DNA from: Gammaproteobacteria bacterium
GTDB lineage: Bacteria > Pseudomonadota > Gammaproteobacteria > GRL18
Reading direction: 5' to 3'
Assembly (NCBI GenBank): GCA_026994225.1
Contig: JALWRI010000107.1
Span: 1 to 45,825 of the forward strand
Length of the DNA stretch: 45,825 nucleotides
Below are positions 1 through 9,537 of the stretch, piece by piece. A model generated the notes under the pieces. That model was not told the origin of the DNA. It was given only the letters and a program-made list of their open reading frames with translations, and did no database searches. How positions within the stretch are numbered: the first letter of the stretch is position 1; each line of letters opens with the position of its first letter. The translations under genes and the position numbers were made by a program.

Positions 1-521
1 ACCCAGTGGAACAAGAAGGGACTTATCCTTTACCTGAAGCACAATTAGATCGTTTTTTATTGCATGTACGGGTTGCCTATCCTAATGAGCAAGAAGAATT
101 AGCGATTATGGAACTCGATGAAGCCAATGTCATGCAGGCAGTAAAACCTTGTAAAACCCCCTTGTCGATAGATGATTTATTTCTGGCACGTAAAGAAGTA
201 GCTAACACTTTTTTGGATGAAAAATTAAAACGTTATATCGTCGCATTAGTCATTGGTTCAAGAAATCCAGAAAAATACCATCAGGATTTACAACGTTGGT
301 GTCGTTTTGGTGCTTCACCTCGTGCAAGTATTGCTCTGGCAAGGTGTTCTAGAGCGGTAGCTTGGTTAAATGGTGATGATTATGTTAATCCGGGACATAT
401 CCAACAAATTGCTAGTGAAGTTTTGCGTCATCGGATTTTATTATCATTTGAAGCTGAGGCAGACGGGATTAGTACTGATGATTACATTCAAAAATTATTA
501 GAAGTGGTTGCCGTACCATAA
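1..521 (+). CDS. MoxR-family AAA+ ATPase, 3' part only
   Basis: The gene runs in from the left edge; the readable frame starts at base 3 and the true start lies outside the window. The first residues ([18 protein letters not shown]) match the conserved stretch after Walker B and sensor 1 in MoxR AAA+ ATPases, followed by the helical lid with the sensor-2 region around [12 protein letters not shown]. MoxR ATPases act as chaperone-like partners of von Willebrand factor A proteins, and this one lies directly upstream of a DUF58/VWA (Bat) gene set, the usual arrangement. The N-terminal half with Walker A is not visible. The apparent GTG at base 6 is an internal valine codon, not a start. Confidence 0.93.
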   Translation, partial: PVEQEGTYPLPEAQLDRFLLHVRVAYPNEQEELAIMELDEANVMQAVKPCKTPLSIDDLFLARKEVANTFLDEKLKRYIVALVIGSRNPEKYHQDLQRWCRFGASPRASIALARCSRAVAWLNGDDYVNPGHIQQIASEVLRHRILLSFEAEADGISTDDYIQKLLEVVAVP

Positions 522-575
522 AATTCTTTAGTGTAATAGCTATTAAAACTTTTTTTATTTGCCTATAGTGATGAG

Positions 576-1502
576 ATGAAAATTCTACGCCCACAAATGA
601 ATGATTTACTGGAATTGCGTCATCAAGCGCAAACACTTGGTTTAGCATCGCAACATCCTGTCAATTCTGTGTTAACGGGGCTATATCAATCGGTATTTCG
701 TGGTCAAGGGATGGATTTTGATGAAGTACGTGAATACCATGAGGGCGATGAAATCCGTAATATGGATTGGCGAGTTACCGCTCGAACCGGAACACTACAT
801 TTAAAAGTTTACCGTGAAGAACGTCAACGTACTGTAATGTTATGTGTTGATATTGGAGCGCATATGATGTTTGGAACACGGGGTGGTTTTAAAAATATTC
901 AGGCTGCACGGGTAGCTGCATTAGTAGGATGGGCAGCTTCCGTAACACAAGATCGGGTCGGGGCATTATTATATGGTGATCCAAAAGGATTACGCTATTT
1001 TTACCCAGGTAGTTCACGGCGAGCATTATGGCAAATGCTAAAGGCTTTAACGGAAGTAGAAAATACGGAGTCGTTAAAAGATAAAGGTTTGCTGGAAATG
1101 ATGCAAAAATTGGTACATGGTACACCCACCGGTGCATTAATTGTGATGGTTGGTGATTTTAATACTAATTTATCACGCATTGAAATAGCATTAGGTAAAT
1201 TAGTACAAAAACATGAAGTGGTATTATTACCTATTGATGATCCGATTGATCACACTTTGCCTGCGATGGGACAAGTAACATTTACCTTGTTCAATGGGGA
1301 GAAATTAGAAATTAATACCGATAATAATCAGGCAAGAGAGAAATATCATCATTTATGGAAAGAAAATAGAGAAACATTACAATATATATGTAATCGTTTA
1401 GGGGTAGATATTATACCATTACAAACTGATGATAATGTCCACACAGCATTAGCAACAGGTTTACGAAAACGTTTATATAGGCAAGTGGGTAAATCGGGAT
1501 GA
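576..1502 (+). CDS. DUF58 domain protein of the MoxR/Bat operon
   Basis: 308-residue DUF58 protein. The family signature is clear around residues 42-75 (FRGQGMDFDEVREYHEGDE followed by IRNMDWRVTARTG), with a VWA-like fold after it (LCVDIGAHM, then MVGDFNT). DUF58 proteins accompany MoxR ATPases and are thought to act with them in assembling or maturing envelope or metal-containing complexes; the substrate is unknown here. The ATG is preceded by a weak purine-rich GATGAG. Its stop overlaps the next start by four bases (ATGA), indicating translational coupling. Confidence 0.9.
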   Translation: MKILRPQMNDLLELRHQAQTLGLASQHPVNSVLTGLYQSVFRGQGMDFDEVREYHEGDEIRNMDWRVTARTGTLHLKVYREERQRTVMLCVDIGAHMMFGTRGGFKNIQAARVAALVGWAASVTQDRVGALLYGDPKGLRYFYPGSSRRALWQMLKALTEVENTESLKDKGLLEMMQKLVHGTPTGALIVMVGDFNTNLSRIEIALGKLVQKHEVVLLPIDDPIDHTLPAMGQVTFTLFNGEKLEINTDNNQAREKYHHLWKENRETLQYICNRLGVDIIPLQTDDNVHTALATGLRKRLYRQVGKSG

Positions 1503-1981
1503 ATGAGCAAAGTTTGCTTGCTAATTTACGTGATATTCAAGGCTTGGATACGCCCCCTTGGTGGTATATGGATATATCATGGGGGCTATGGTTACTATTA
1601 AGTCTTGGAGTGCTAGGCATAAGTGTATGGCGATATTATCAAAAACAGCAATTAAAGAATGATTGGCAAAGTAATGCAGAACAGCAATTACAACAATTAC
1701 AACGTAACTTACCGCGCTTATCAGATAAAGAAACGGTATCACAATTATCAGAATTATTGCGGCGTATTGCAATGGCTCGTTTTGGTCGGGAAGAGTGTGC
1801 AGGATTATGGGGGGATAAATGGTTAGAATGGTTAACCAGGCATGATCCACACAGATTTGATTGGAATAAACAGGGGCAAATATTACTCAATGTGCCATAT
1901 CAAGAAAGGGATGGTACGATGCAACGTAAGCATTTTTTATTGCTATTAAATGCAGTGAGAGCCTGGATAAAAGTATTATGA
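1499..1981 (+). CDS. DUF4381 domain membrane protein
   Basis: 160-residue protein with one membrane segment near residues 26-46 (the stretch containing DISWGLWLLLSLGVLGISVW) and a soluble C-terminal domain rich in Trp, Arg and Leu (LLRRIAMARFGREECAGLWG), typical of DUF4381. It sits between the DUF58 and BatA-like genes and overlaps both by four bases (ATGA at each end), the canonical position for this family in Bat operons. Its exact biochemical role is unknown in the family; it is probably a small anchor or scaffold for the VWA complex at the inner membrane. Confidence 0.82.
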   Translation: MNEQSLLANLRDIQGLDTPPWWYMDISWGLWLLLSLGVLGISVWRYYQKQQLKNDWQSNAEQQLQQLQRNLPRLSDKETVSQLSELLRRIAMARFGREECAGLWGDKWLEWLTRHDPHRFDWNKQGQILLNVPYQERDGTMQRKHFLLLLNAVRAWIKVL

Positions 1982-3009
1982 GTGCAATAGCGAATTTTCA
2001 ATTTACCTGGTTTTGGTTGATTATTTTGTTACCTTTACCGTGGCTGGTTTGGCGTTTTTTTCCCACAAAGGAAGATAAAAATAGCACTCAGGAACAAGCA
2101 GAAACAGCGTTATTGCATCCTGATTTAGAGCGTTTACAGTACGCATTTAGTGATGCCAAAGAAGGGATGTACCATAGTGATAGATTATGTAAAATGCTGT
2201 GGCTTTTATTATGGTTAAGTCTGATTATAACGGCTATGCGCCCTGAATATTTACAAGAACATAAAGAAGTTAAAAATCCAGGTCGGGATTTAATGTTAGC
2301 AGTAGATATTTCTCGCTCCATGTTAGCCCTGGATTTTATGGTACGTGATCGGTATGTCAATCGTATGGCAGTGGTAAAAGGCGTACTAGATAAATTTATT
2401 GCACAACGTGAAAATGATCGGATTGGCTTAATTCTATTTGCAGATAGTGCGTATTTACAATCACCCTTAACCTATGATAAATCGGTAATTCGTAATATGT
2501 TAGAAAAGATAGTGCCACGTATTGCAGGTGATGCGACAGCGATTGGTGATGCCATAGGTTTAGCGGTAAAAAAATTACGTGATAGACCTGCCACATCACG
2601 GATAGTTATCTTACTGACGGATGGGGAAAATACGGCAGGCAATTTAGCACCTCAAGATGCCATACAGTTGGCGGATAAATATAATATCCGAATTTATACT
2701 ATTGGGGTAGGAAGTTCAGGTAATGTACCTTTTCCACAAGATGATGGCAGTATTAGTATGGAAAAAATGCCCATTGATGAAGCCTTATTAAAAAATATTG
2801 CTGATACGACTCGGGGGGCTTATTTTCGTGCAAGTGACAAGCAAACCCTCGAGGGTATTTATCAACAAATTAATGCGTTGGAACACTCTAAGGCAGAAAC
2901 TAAAATTGTTTTTATTCCTACTCCTTTATACCGCTGGCCATTAAGTGTGGCATTATTTATTTTATTAATGTTAGCAGGATTAGCATTAGGACGTGGAGGA
3001 CGTTGGTAA
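1978..3009 (+). CDS. batA: BatA-like von Willebrand factor A membrane protein
   Basis: 343-residue VWA protein. Two N-terminal membrane segments (near residues 10-27 and 75-90) precede the VWA domain, and a third membrane segment lies at the C-terminus, so the VWA domain probably faces the periplasm. The metal-ion-dependent adhesion site is complete by eye: DISRS starting at D110, a threonine in AGDATAIGDAIG, and an aspartate in LLTDGENT. This pattern is typical of BatA (aerotolerance operon). It overlaps DUF4381 by four bases and ends in TAATG shared with the next gene, so the set is likely co-translated and co-regulated. Confidence 0.9.
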   Translation: MSAIANFQFTWFWLIILLPLPWLVWRFFPTKEDKNSTQEQAETALLHPDLERLQYAFSDAKEGMYHSDRLCKMLWLLLWLSLIITAMRPEYLQEHKEVKNPGRDLMLAVDISRSMLALDFMVRDRYVNRMAVVKGVLDKFIAQRENDRIGLILFADSAYLQSPLTYDKSVIRNMLEKIVPRIAGDATAIGDAIGLAVKKLRDRPATSRIVILLTDGENTAGNLAPQDAIQLADKYNIRIYTIGVGSSGNVPFPQDDGSISMEKMPIDEALLKNIADTTRGAYFRASDKQTLEGIYQQINALEHSKAETKIVFIPTPLYRWPLSVALFILLMLAGLALGRGGRW

Positions 3010-4010
3010 TGGAATATCCCTGGTGGTTACTCGGCTTATGTTTACCTGCACTATTATGGTGGTTTCCCAGAGCGCAATTACGAGATGAATATTGGGAACG
3101 TTTAAAACCTTATGCAGATAAAGATTTAATGCCTTATTTAGTGATACAGCAACGCCATACTAAACAAGGAATTAGGCAACGTTTCTTACTATGGACAGCA
3201 TTATGGTGTTTGGCGATTATTGCTTTAGCAGACCCTCGCTGGGGGTTTACTGAAATTGATGTTTTTCAACCAGGTAGTAATGTCGTAATTTTGTTGGATA
3301 TGTCTTGGTCTATGCAAGCGAATGACGTAAAACCTTCTCGCTTTATTAGAGCGAGGCAGGAAATACGGGATTTTGTTACGCAAGGGGAAACATTACGAAT
3401 AGGGCTAGTAGCTTTTGCAAGTATTGCACATGTTATTACGCCTTTAACAAATGATAATGCAACATTATTACATCAATTAAATGTGCTGTCCCCCAATATG
3501 TTAAAAATACGTGGTAGTCAAGTAGAAAATGCATTGCTCACAGCACAACGTCTATTAGAAAGTCAACCTGTCGGCGATGGCGATCAAGCGTTTATTTTAT
3601 TAGTATCAGATGGCGATTTTGATGAACCAGGTTTAGAAAAAACAATAACGAGCTTGCGAGAGCAAGGAACGATGACTTATACATTAGGCGTTGGTAAAAA
3701 ACAAGGTATTAGTTTAGCAGATGAAAGGGGACATTGGATAGTTGATAAGCAAGGGAAGCGAGTTATTACCGCTTTACAAGAAGAGGTCTTATCTTATGTC
3801 GCTAAAGTAGGTGGAGGAGAATATGCTCGGGCAAGTTATAAAGAAAGTGATACTCAGGCTTTGTTACGAAGTATGACAAAAAAAACAGCCCTTAAACAGG
3901 TAGACACTCCCATACGGGTTTGGAATGATCAATATTATTGGTTGGTATTATTAATGTTGCCCTTAGTGTTATTTCGTTTTCGTAGAGTACAAGCAAAATG
4001 GAAGCAATAA
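3009..4010 (+). CDS. batB: BatB-like von Willebrand factor A membrane protein
   Basis: 333-residue second VWA protein, starting at the ATG that overlaps the batA stop by one base (TAATG). It has membrane segments near residues 3-20 and 55-75 and at the C-terminus (YYWLVLLMLPLVLF). The MIDAS Asp-x-Ser-x-Ser is present (DMSWS from D97) and the downstream acidic loop is VSDGDFDEP. The middle MIDAS threonine position is replaced by a GSQVENAL stretch, so metal binding may differ from BatA. BatA and BatB are expected to form a heteromeric membrane complex driven by MoxR. Confidence 0.9.
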   Translation: MEYPWWLLGLCLPALLWWFPRAQLRDEYWERLKPYADKDLMPYLVIQQRHTKQGIRQRFLLWTALWCLAIIALADPRWGFTEIDVFQPGSNVVILLDMSWSMQANDVKPSRFIRARQEIRDFVTQGETLRIGLVAFASIAHVITPLTNDNATLLHQLNVLSPNMLKIRGSQVENALLTAQRLLESQPVGDGDQAFILLVSDGDFDEPGLEKTITSLREQGTMTYTLGVGKKQGISLADERGHWIVDKQGKRVITALQEEVLSYVAKVGGGEYARASYKESDTQALLRSMTKKTALKQVDTPIRVWNDQYYWLVLLMLPLVLFRFRRVQAKWKQ

Positions 4011-4011
4011 T

Positions 4012-5283
4012 ATGTTGTTAGCATTAAGGTCTGGTTTTTGTATATATGTATTGGGTATTAGTAGCTTCTTGAATGTAATGTATTTAGATGATGCTTATGC
4101 TGTTACATGGGAGCGTCAAGATAAAACCGCATTAGAAGCCTTTAAGCAAAAAAAGTATAGACAAGCTGCAAAGACATTTACTGATCCATATAGAAAAGGG
4201 GTCGCATGGTATCGGGCTAAAGATTATCAAAAGGCAGAACAAGCCTTTAAGGCGGTGCAACGACAAGAAATGAAACTAAAAGCACTCTATAATCTGGGTA
4301 ATACGCAAATGCAAACAGGGCAATATACTAAAGCCCAGGAAAGTTATCAGCAGGTATTAGAAAAACAAGCAAATAATGAGGATGCACAATATAATCTAAA
4401 ACTGGCAAAACAGCTATCAGAGCTTGATATGGCAAAGAGTAAAAAAGAACAGCATCAGAAAGAGCAAAATAAACAACAACAAAACCAGCAAAAAGAACAA
4501 CAAGAATCAAAAGAGGATCAACAATCAGAACAGCAAAATAAGTCAGGAGAAAGTGCAAAAGAGGGGAAAAGTGAGAGTGCTGGAGAAGAAAGTGAGCAAC
4601 AAGATAAGCAAGGGAGTGCTAAAGATGATGGTAAGGATGGACAAGGAAATAAGAATAAAAAAGAACAGCAAGCAGGGAGTAAACAGGATAATAAAGATAA
4701 ACAGGAACAAGGTTCACAACAGCAAAATGATACAGATAAAGAAACCGGAAATATAGAAAAAACGCAAGAAAGTGAAGAAGGAAAAAAACAACAAAAGAAT
4801 GAAAAAGATAAAGGTGAACAAAAGCAACAAGAAGAAAATAATCATCGTAAAGCAATGCAGGAAAAACAACAACAAAATGCTAAACAAGAGAAACAAGGGG
4901 ATACACCACTAGATACCCAACCAGGACGGAACAAAAAAGAAGATGTTTCCCAACAGGCGATGCAAGAAAATAATCACAAAGAGGATTATAAGGGAAAAAA
5001 ACCGCAGCAACAACAAGATTTAGATACTAAGCAGCAAGCAAGCAGTAAAGTGACAGAATTAGAACAACTTGAATTACAAGGTATACAACAACGGGATATG
5101 TCATCAATACAACAAGGACAACAAGGTAATAAGAAAGAAGCATTAAATGATATCAGGATTATGCAATGGTTAGAACGTGTAGAAGGGGATGCAGCAGTAT
5201 TAATGGGGAATCAAATTTATCAAACAGAACGTCAAGAATGGCAAAAACAGGGAGGACGAAAAGTTGAAGATCGCCCTTGGTAA
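4012..5283 (+). CDS. BatC/BatE-type TPR protein with long Q/K/E-rich tail
   Basis: 423-residue protein with an N-terminal signal or membrane segment (residues about 5-30) and two to three TPR repeats (about residues 35-140, e.g. ALYNLGNTQMQTGQYTKAQE, then AQYNLKLAKQ). From about residue 145 to 350 it is almost entirely Q, K, E, N, D, G and S. The last 75 residues regain complexity and end in a short motif around MQWLERVEGDAAVLMGNQ. TPR proteins with charged low-complexity tails are standard members of Bat operons. The tail is encoded by a strongly purine-rich tract on this strand, which creates spurious open frames on both strands. The start lies one base after the batB stop; the 3' end overlaps batD by 20 bases. 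Confidence 0.85.
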   Translation: MLLALRSGFCIYVLGISSFLNVMYLDDAYAVTWERQDKTALEAFKQKKYRQAAKTFTDPYRKGVAWYRAKDYQKAEQAFKAVQRQEMKLKALYNLGNTQMQTGQYTKAQESYQQVLEKQANNEDAQYNLKLAKQLSELDMAKSKKEQHQKEQNKQQQNQQKEQQESKEDQQSEQQNKSGESAKEGKSESAGEESEQQDKQGSAKDDGKDGQGNKNKKEQQAGSKQDNKDKQEQGSQQQNDTDKETGNIEKTQESEEGKKQQKNEKDKGEQKQQEENNHRKAMQEKQQQNAKQEKQGDTPLDTQPGRNKKEDVSQQAMQENNHKEDYKGKKPQQQQDLDTKQQASSKVTELEQLELQGIQQRDMSSIQQGQQGNKKEALNDIRIMQWLERVEGDAAVLMGNQIYQTERQEWQKQGGRKVEDRPW

Positions 5284-6835
5284 GAAGGTAAAGCATATAA
5301 TTTGGCAATACGTATATTACCTATTGATAAGTGCTAGCATCTTACTCAGTGATATGGTGGTAGCTCAACTCCCTGATATTGAAGTAAAATTATCTAATCA
5401 TCTGCCGTGGGTACAACAAATGCTGTTATATACAGTAGTGGTTCGTACAGACAGTAATACACAAATTAGTAAATTTACGATGCCAGATATTGATAACGGA
5501 CGTATTGAAATAGTAGGTCAACCCGTTATCCAGGAAGAGATATCTACAAAGGGAAAGGTCATAAAAACAGAATATTATTTTTTAGTTACACCTATTTCAG
5601 AGGGGAATCTTGAAATAGGTGCAGCAACTGTTGTACTACGCAGCCATTACAATCAGTATGTGCCTTCTTGGGGTAAACAACGTAATTGGCAACCCCATGT
5701 AGGACAAGCAAATAATTCTTTTACACTCCATAGCAAAGTAATATCTATTCCTGTTGCAGCCCCTACATTACAAGAAAAATATTGGTTACCCTTATTAGAG
5801 TTACGCTTGCAAGGTGATATGGAGCGTCAGCAACTATTCCAGGAAGGAGAGCCTTTTACGTGGACGATAACATTTGATGCAATGGGGATACATAAGGACA
5901 GTTTACCTGATCTATCTACTTTATTAGAGAGTGATAGTTTTAAAATTTATTTAGAAAGTGTAAATAAATATGAAGATATAAACGAAGCAAATAAAACGGT
6001 ATATGCCCGCCGAACTGAACACTATACCTTGGTTCCTAAAAAAAGTGGCACCTTATCCTTGCCTATACTAGAAATAGTATGGTGGGATGTGTTAACTGCC
6101 AGCAAGAAAATAGCAAGGCTTAACTCTCAGTCAGTTTTTATCCTTCCCTCAGAAGATCAGAGTAAGCCCTTACCAGATAGTGTATCAAAACAGTCTACTA
6201 CCACTAATATAGGATATTATATTGGGCTTGTTATTGCTGCAGCAGGGATGTTCTTTTTAGGATTATGGATAGGAGCAGGAAAACCTGGCTCTGATAAAAT
6301 GATAAAACAATGGTATAACATGGGAGAGTTTGTTTATCGTCAAATCATAAAATGGAAGCAACCGTTAGTAGATTATATTACAGCAGTAAAAATGTATTGG
6401 AAACGGGTATTTCCAAGTGGTGCAGCACCATTATGGTGGCGATTTTTCAATTATTATGAACAGCGTTTACCGGTCTTGTTACAGATATTTTGGATACGTT
6501 ATCATGTTCAACAATCTGATACCGTAGATCAACTTTATCATGCCGTAGGGAAATTAGCATTATTAGATGTGACGTTATCAGAGCAATCCCCTTTAATAGT
6601 TATAGCTAACAAGTTATCTGATAGTTATTTGTTTCTTTCAAAACAAATACTTTACCCTCTACTACAAACTTTAGAAAAAACTACCTTCACAAACAAAAAA
6701 TTAAATATCCCTAAATGGAAACAACAATTTTTACTACTCTTTTCTTACCATCATTTTTATATCAATAAAAAAAATTACTCTGTTGCTTCGCAAGATAAGG
6801 ATAATCACAAACTTCCACCACTAAACTATCAATAA
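5264..6835 (+). CDS. batD: BatD-like periplasmic/membrane protein
   Basis: 523-residue protein of the BatD family: an N-terminal signal-anchor (about residues 12-35), a long periplasmic beta-rich region (LPDIEVKLSNHLPWVQQMLL, later YFLVTPISEGNLEIGA and PKKSGTLSLPILEIVWWDV), and a single membrane helix near residues 315-340 followed by a cytoplasmic tail of about 180 residues. I take the TTG at 5264 because a GGAGG stands about nine bases before it inside the upstream gene; no ATG fits as well. The 20-base overlap with the TPR gene suggests coupling. It is the last gene of the operon and converges on the rhodanese gene two bases away. Confidence 0.85.
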   Translation: MKIALGKKVKHIIWQYVYYLLISASILLSDMVVAQLPDIEVKLSNHLPWVQQMLLYTVVVRTDSNTQISKFTMPDIDNGRIEIVGQPVIQEEISTKGKVIKTEYYFLVTPISEGNLEIGAATVVLRSHYNQYVPSWGKQRNWQPHVGQANNSFTLHSKVISIPVAAPTLQEKYWLPLLELRLQGDMERQQLFQEGEPFTWTITFDAMGIHKDSLPDLSTLLESDSFKIYLESVNKYEDINEANKTVYARRTEHYTLVPKKSGTLSLPILEIVWWDVLTASKKIARLNSQSVFILPSEDQSKPLPDSVSKQSTTTNIGYYIGLVIAAAGMFFLGLWIGAGKPGSDKMIKQWYNMGEFVYRQIIKWKQPLVDYITAVKMYWKRVFPSGAAPLWWRFFNYYEQRLPVLLQIFWIRYHVQQSDTVDQLYHAVGKLALLDVTLSEQSPLIVIANKLSDSYLFLSKQILYPLLQTLEKTTFTNKKLNIPKWKQQFLLLFSYHHFYINKKNYSVASQDKDNHKLPPLNYQ

Positions 6836-6837
6836 TA

Positions 6838-7656
6838 TTAGGAGCTTGCAACGGGCAAACGACTATCATTTCCCCAATCAGACCAAGAACCTGGATACCC
6901 TTTTATATCGGGATACCCTAATATTTTTAACATCATATAACTATGTGATGAACGGTGATGAGTTTGACAATAAGTCACTATTGTTTTATCTGGAGTAATA
7001 CCGGCATTATGTAAACGCATAGTTATTACTTTAGGTGCTTGAAAACGTAAATTTTTTTGTTGATCCATGGTACTCGACCAATCAATATTCACTGCTCCAG
7101 GAATATGTCCTGCTTGTTGGCTAAATTTCTTTATTCCTTGAAATTCCATACTAGAGCGAGCATCAAGTAGTACTACATCAGGATCATTTAAATGATCTTG
7201 AATATAGCTTTTATCTGCAATAGCTTGTAAGTTATAATGGGTAATAAAGGTTCTTGCCTGTGGTAAATGGGGAGTATGACTCAATGGGTGTTGTTCATTT
7301 GCCCATGTGTGTAACCCGCCATTTAAAAGTGAGTATTGAGTGTGTCCCATCACTTCTAATGTCCATAAAAGACGACATGCACAACCACCTCCTTCATCAT
7401 CATAAGCAATAACGTGTTTTTTTTCATCTATACCTAACTGAGAAAAAAGGGTTGCCAGTTCTTCTTTAGAAGGTAATAAACCCATTACTGGAGGTTGAGC
7501 ATGTAATAATGATGTATAAGGAAGGTGAATAGCACCAGGAATATGGTAATTTTGATAAGTGCTTGCCTTACCTACATCAATAATAAGAATATCAGGATGA
7601 TGTAATTGTTTTTCTAATTCATCAGCTTCAATAAGTAAAGGTAAAAGTGTTGACAT
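6838..7656 (-). CDS. sseA: Two-domain rhodanese (SseA-type sulfurtransferase)
   Basis: 272-residue tandem rhodanese. The N-terminal rhodanese domain (about residues 5-125) is catalytically inactive. The C-terminal domain (about 145-270) carries the active cysteine, C230, in the loop YCQTHHRSS. It transfers sulfane sulfur from thiosulfate or 3-mercaptopyruvate to cyanide or thiol acceptors; the active loop differs from the CGSGVTA loop of classic mercaptopyruvate enzymes, so thiosulfate is at least as likely a donor. Conserved structural motifs HIPGAIHLPY and GHIPGAVNIDW are present. The reductase gene lies 31 bases upstream on the same strand, so the two may be co-transcribed. Confidence 0.9.
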   Translation of the reverse strand: MSTLLPLLIEADELEKQLHHPDILIIDVGKASTYQNYHIPGAIHLPYTSLLHAQPPVMGLLPSKEELATLFSQLGIDEKKHVIAYDDEGGGCACRLLWTLEVMGHTQYSLLNGGLHTWANEQHPLSHTPHLPQARTFITHYNLQAIADKSYIQDHLNDPDVVLLDARSSMEFQGIKKFSQQAGHIPGAVNIDWSSTMDQQKNLRFQAPKVITMRLHNAGITPDKTIVTYCQTHHRSSHSYMMLKILGYPDIKGYPGSWSDWGNDSRLPVASS

Positions 7657-7687
7657 AATAGTTATCTTTAGGTTTGTAAATAATCAA

Positions 7688-8767
7688 TTAAGCGTCTATA
7701 GTAACGCTTCCTTGTGGTAAAGCACAGCAAGTGAGAATATAACCTTCATCACGTTCTTCCTCACTAAGACCATCTACATCATCATCCATAATCACTTCCC
7801 CTGCAATTTTTAATACTTTACATGTACCACATAATCCAGATCGGCAACCACTAGGCATATTAATATTTTCATCTTCTGCACTGTCTAAAATAGCCTGATT
7901 ACTGGAACAAATGATTTCTTTTTGTGATTGTTGAAAAATAATTTTCGCATCTTTCACTGATTTATCCGTTGTCGAACTACGATACGAAGTAAAACTCTCA
8001 AAATGGTAATGCTGTAAAGGAAAATTGAGAGATATTAATATATCCTGTATTGTATTCATATAACTTGTAGGGCCACAAGCATATACATTACGTTCTAGCA
8101 GATCAGGCGCAATAGATAATAGCTGTGTTGCAGAAACCCGTTCTGTCATGCCATGCCAACTATCATCTGCTTTAGAAACGCTGATCACTACTTTTAGGTG
8201 CGCATTTTGTGTAGCAAGTAATGCTAGCTCTTGTGCAAAGATAACATCTTTAGGAGTATGTGCATGATGAATAAAAATAATATCTGCCTCAGCACTGCTA
8301 TCTGTCAGCCAACGTAGCATAGACATAACCGGCGTAATACCACTGCCACCTGAAATAAACAGTAATTTGGGGGCAGGTAAATCAAAGCAATTAAAGCTAC
8401 CATTAGGCGCATCGGCTATGATAGTATTTCCTACATTGCAATTATCATGTAACCAGTTTGATACGATACCATTAGGTATACGTTTTACTGTAATAGCAAT
8501 ATTATAAGGACGAGAAGGAGAAGAAGCGAGAGTATAGCTACGGACAATAGGGGTGTTATCTATCTCTAAATACAGATTAATAAATTGTCCTGGTTTATAA
8601 AAAAATAATTGTGTAGGATCTGTTGCAATAAAAGTAAATGTTTTTACATCATGTGTTTCATCAATAATTTTGACACAACGTAATGATATTTTCCCTTTTT
8701 TCCAGGGATAAAAATGTTTATCAGGAAGAGCGGCTAAGGGCCATAAAGTAGTAACTAAATCAGACAT
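7688..8767 (-). CDS. FAD/2Fe-2S NAD(P)H oxidoreductase (Hcr-like)
   Basis: 359-residue ferredoxin-reductase-type flavoprotein. The FAD-binding beta-barrel is first (RSYTLASSP at the flavin site), then the NAD(P)H domain (FISGGSGITPVMSMLRWL and YACGPTSYM), then a C-terminal plant-type 2Fe-2S domain with cysteines C308, C313, C316 and C347 (SGCRSGLCGTCK ... LTCC). The order matches Hcr, the NADH reductase of the hybrid-cluster protein, and related hybrid reductases. No hybrid-cluster protein gene is in the window, so the electron acceptor is unknown. It is transcribed divergently from the carbonic anhydrase gene across a 129-base gap. Confidence 0.85.
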   Translation of the reverse strand: MSDLVTTLWPLAALPDKHFYPWKKGKISLRCVKIIDETHDVKTFTFIATDPTQLFFYKPGQFINLYLEIDNTPIVRSYTLASSPSRPYNIAITVKRIPNGIVSNWLHDNCNVGNTIIADAPNGSFNCFDLPAPKLLFISGGSGITPVMSMLRWLTDSSAEADIIFIHHAHTPKDVIFAQELALLATQNAHLKVVISVSKADDSWHGMTERVSATQLLSIAPDLLERNVYACGPTSYMNTIQDILISLNFPLQHYHFESFTSYRSSTTDKSVKDAKIIFQQSQKEIICSSNQAILDSAEDENINMPSGCRSGLCGTCKVLKIAGEVIMDDDVDGLSEEERDEGYILTCCALPQGSVTIDA

Positions 8768-8896
8768 AAACGTAAAGACCTATAATATAAGCTAAGATAG
8801 CATGAACAAATAGTGAAGTAAATAAAGGATAAAAGTTGTATTAAGTATGTAAGCTGGTACATCTTTTCGGGGTAATTATAGGAGTTAATAACCATT

Positions 8897-9514
8897 TTGA
8901 AAACATTACAACATCTTTTTGATCAAAACATTGACTGGGCAAATAAAATTAAAGACTCTGAACCTGAGTTTTTTTCCCGCTTATCGAAACAACAAGCCCC
9001 TGAATATTTATGGATTGGATGTTCTGATAGTAGAGTACCAGCTAACCAAATCATTAATTTACGCCCGGGAGAAGTATTTGTACATCGCAATATTGCCAAT
9101 ATTGTAGTACATACCGATCTAAATTGTTTATCTGTCATTCAATATGCAGTAGATGTACTAAACGTAAAACATATTATTGTCTGTGGGCATTATGGTTGTG
9201 GTGGGATTAAAGCGGCATTAAGTAATCAAGAACATGGCTTAATTGATAATTGGTTACGGCATGTTAAAGATGTGGTACGTTTTCATGCTCCAGTTTTAGA
9301 GCCTTTGCATGAACAAGAAAAAATAGATAGATTATGTGAACTGAATATTATTGAGCAAGTGAAAAATGTATGTAATACCACCGTAGTAAAAAATGCTTGG
9401 CAGTCTGGTAAACAATTATCAGTACATGGCTGGATTTATAATATAGAAAATGGCATATTAAAAGATTTGGATAGTTGTATTAACTCTAGTGCGGAATTAA
9501 TAGAAAAGTTATAG
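8897..9514 (+). CDS. can: Beta-class carbonic anhydrase
   Basis: 205-residue beta-carbonic anhydrase interconverting CO2 and bicarbonate. Zinc ligands are C42 (in IGCSDSR), H98 and C101 (in CGHYGCGG); the catalytic Asp44-Arg46 pair is intact. Length is close to that of E. coli Can. No ATG precedes the conserved start; a TTG at 8897 gives the expected N-terminus MKTLQHLFDQN and an AGGAG lies 12 bases before it, a rather long spacing. Initiation three bases earlier at an ATT would fit the spacing better. It is convergent with a LysR regulator, suggesting a link to CO2 supply for carbon fixation (inference). Confidence 0.94.
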   Translation: MKTLQHLFDQNIDWANKIKDSEPEFFSRLSKQQAPEYLWIGCSDSRVPANQIINLRPGEVFVHRNIANIVVHTDLNCLSVIQYAVDVLNVKHIIVCGHYGCGGIKAALSNQEHGLIDNWLRHVKDVVRFHAPVLEPLHEQEKIDRLCELNIIEQVKNVCNTTVVKNAWQSGKQLSVHGWIYNIENGILKDLDSCINSSAELIEKL

Positions 9515-9537
9515 CAAATATAGAAATTGCATTTGGA

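Noticed and set aside
4424-4896. Additional open frames on both strands inside the TPR gene
   Set aside because: They arise from the purine-rich low-complexity tract; their products are monotonous (Lys/Asn or Phe/Leu) and match no family.
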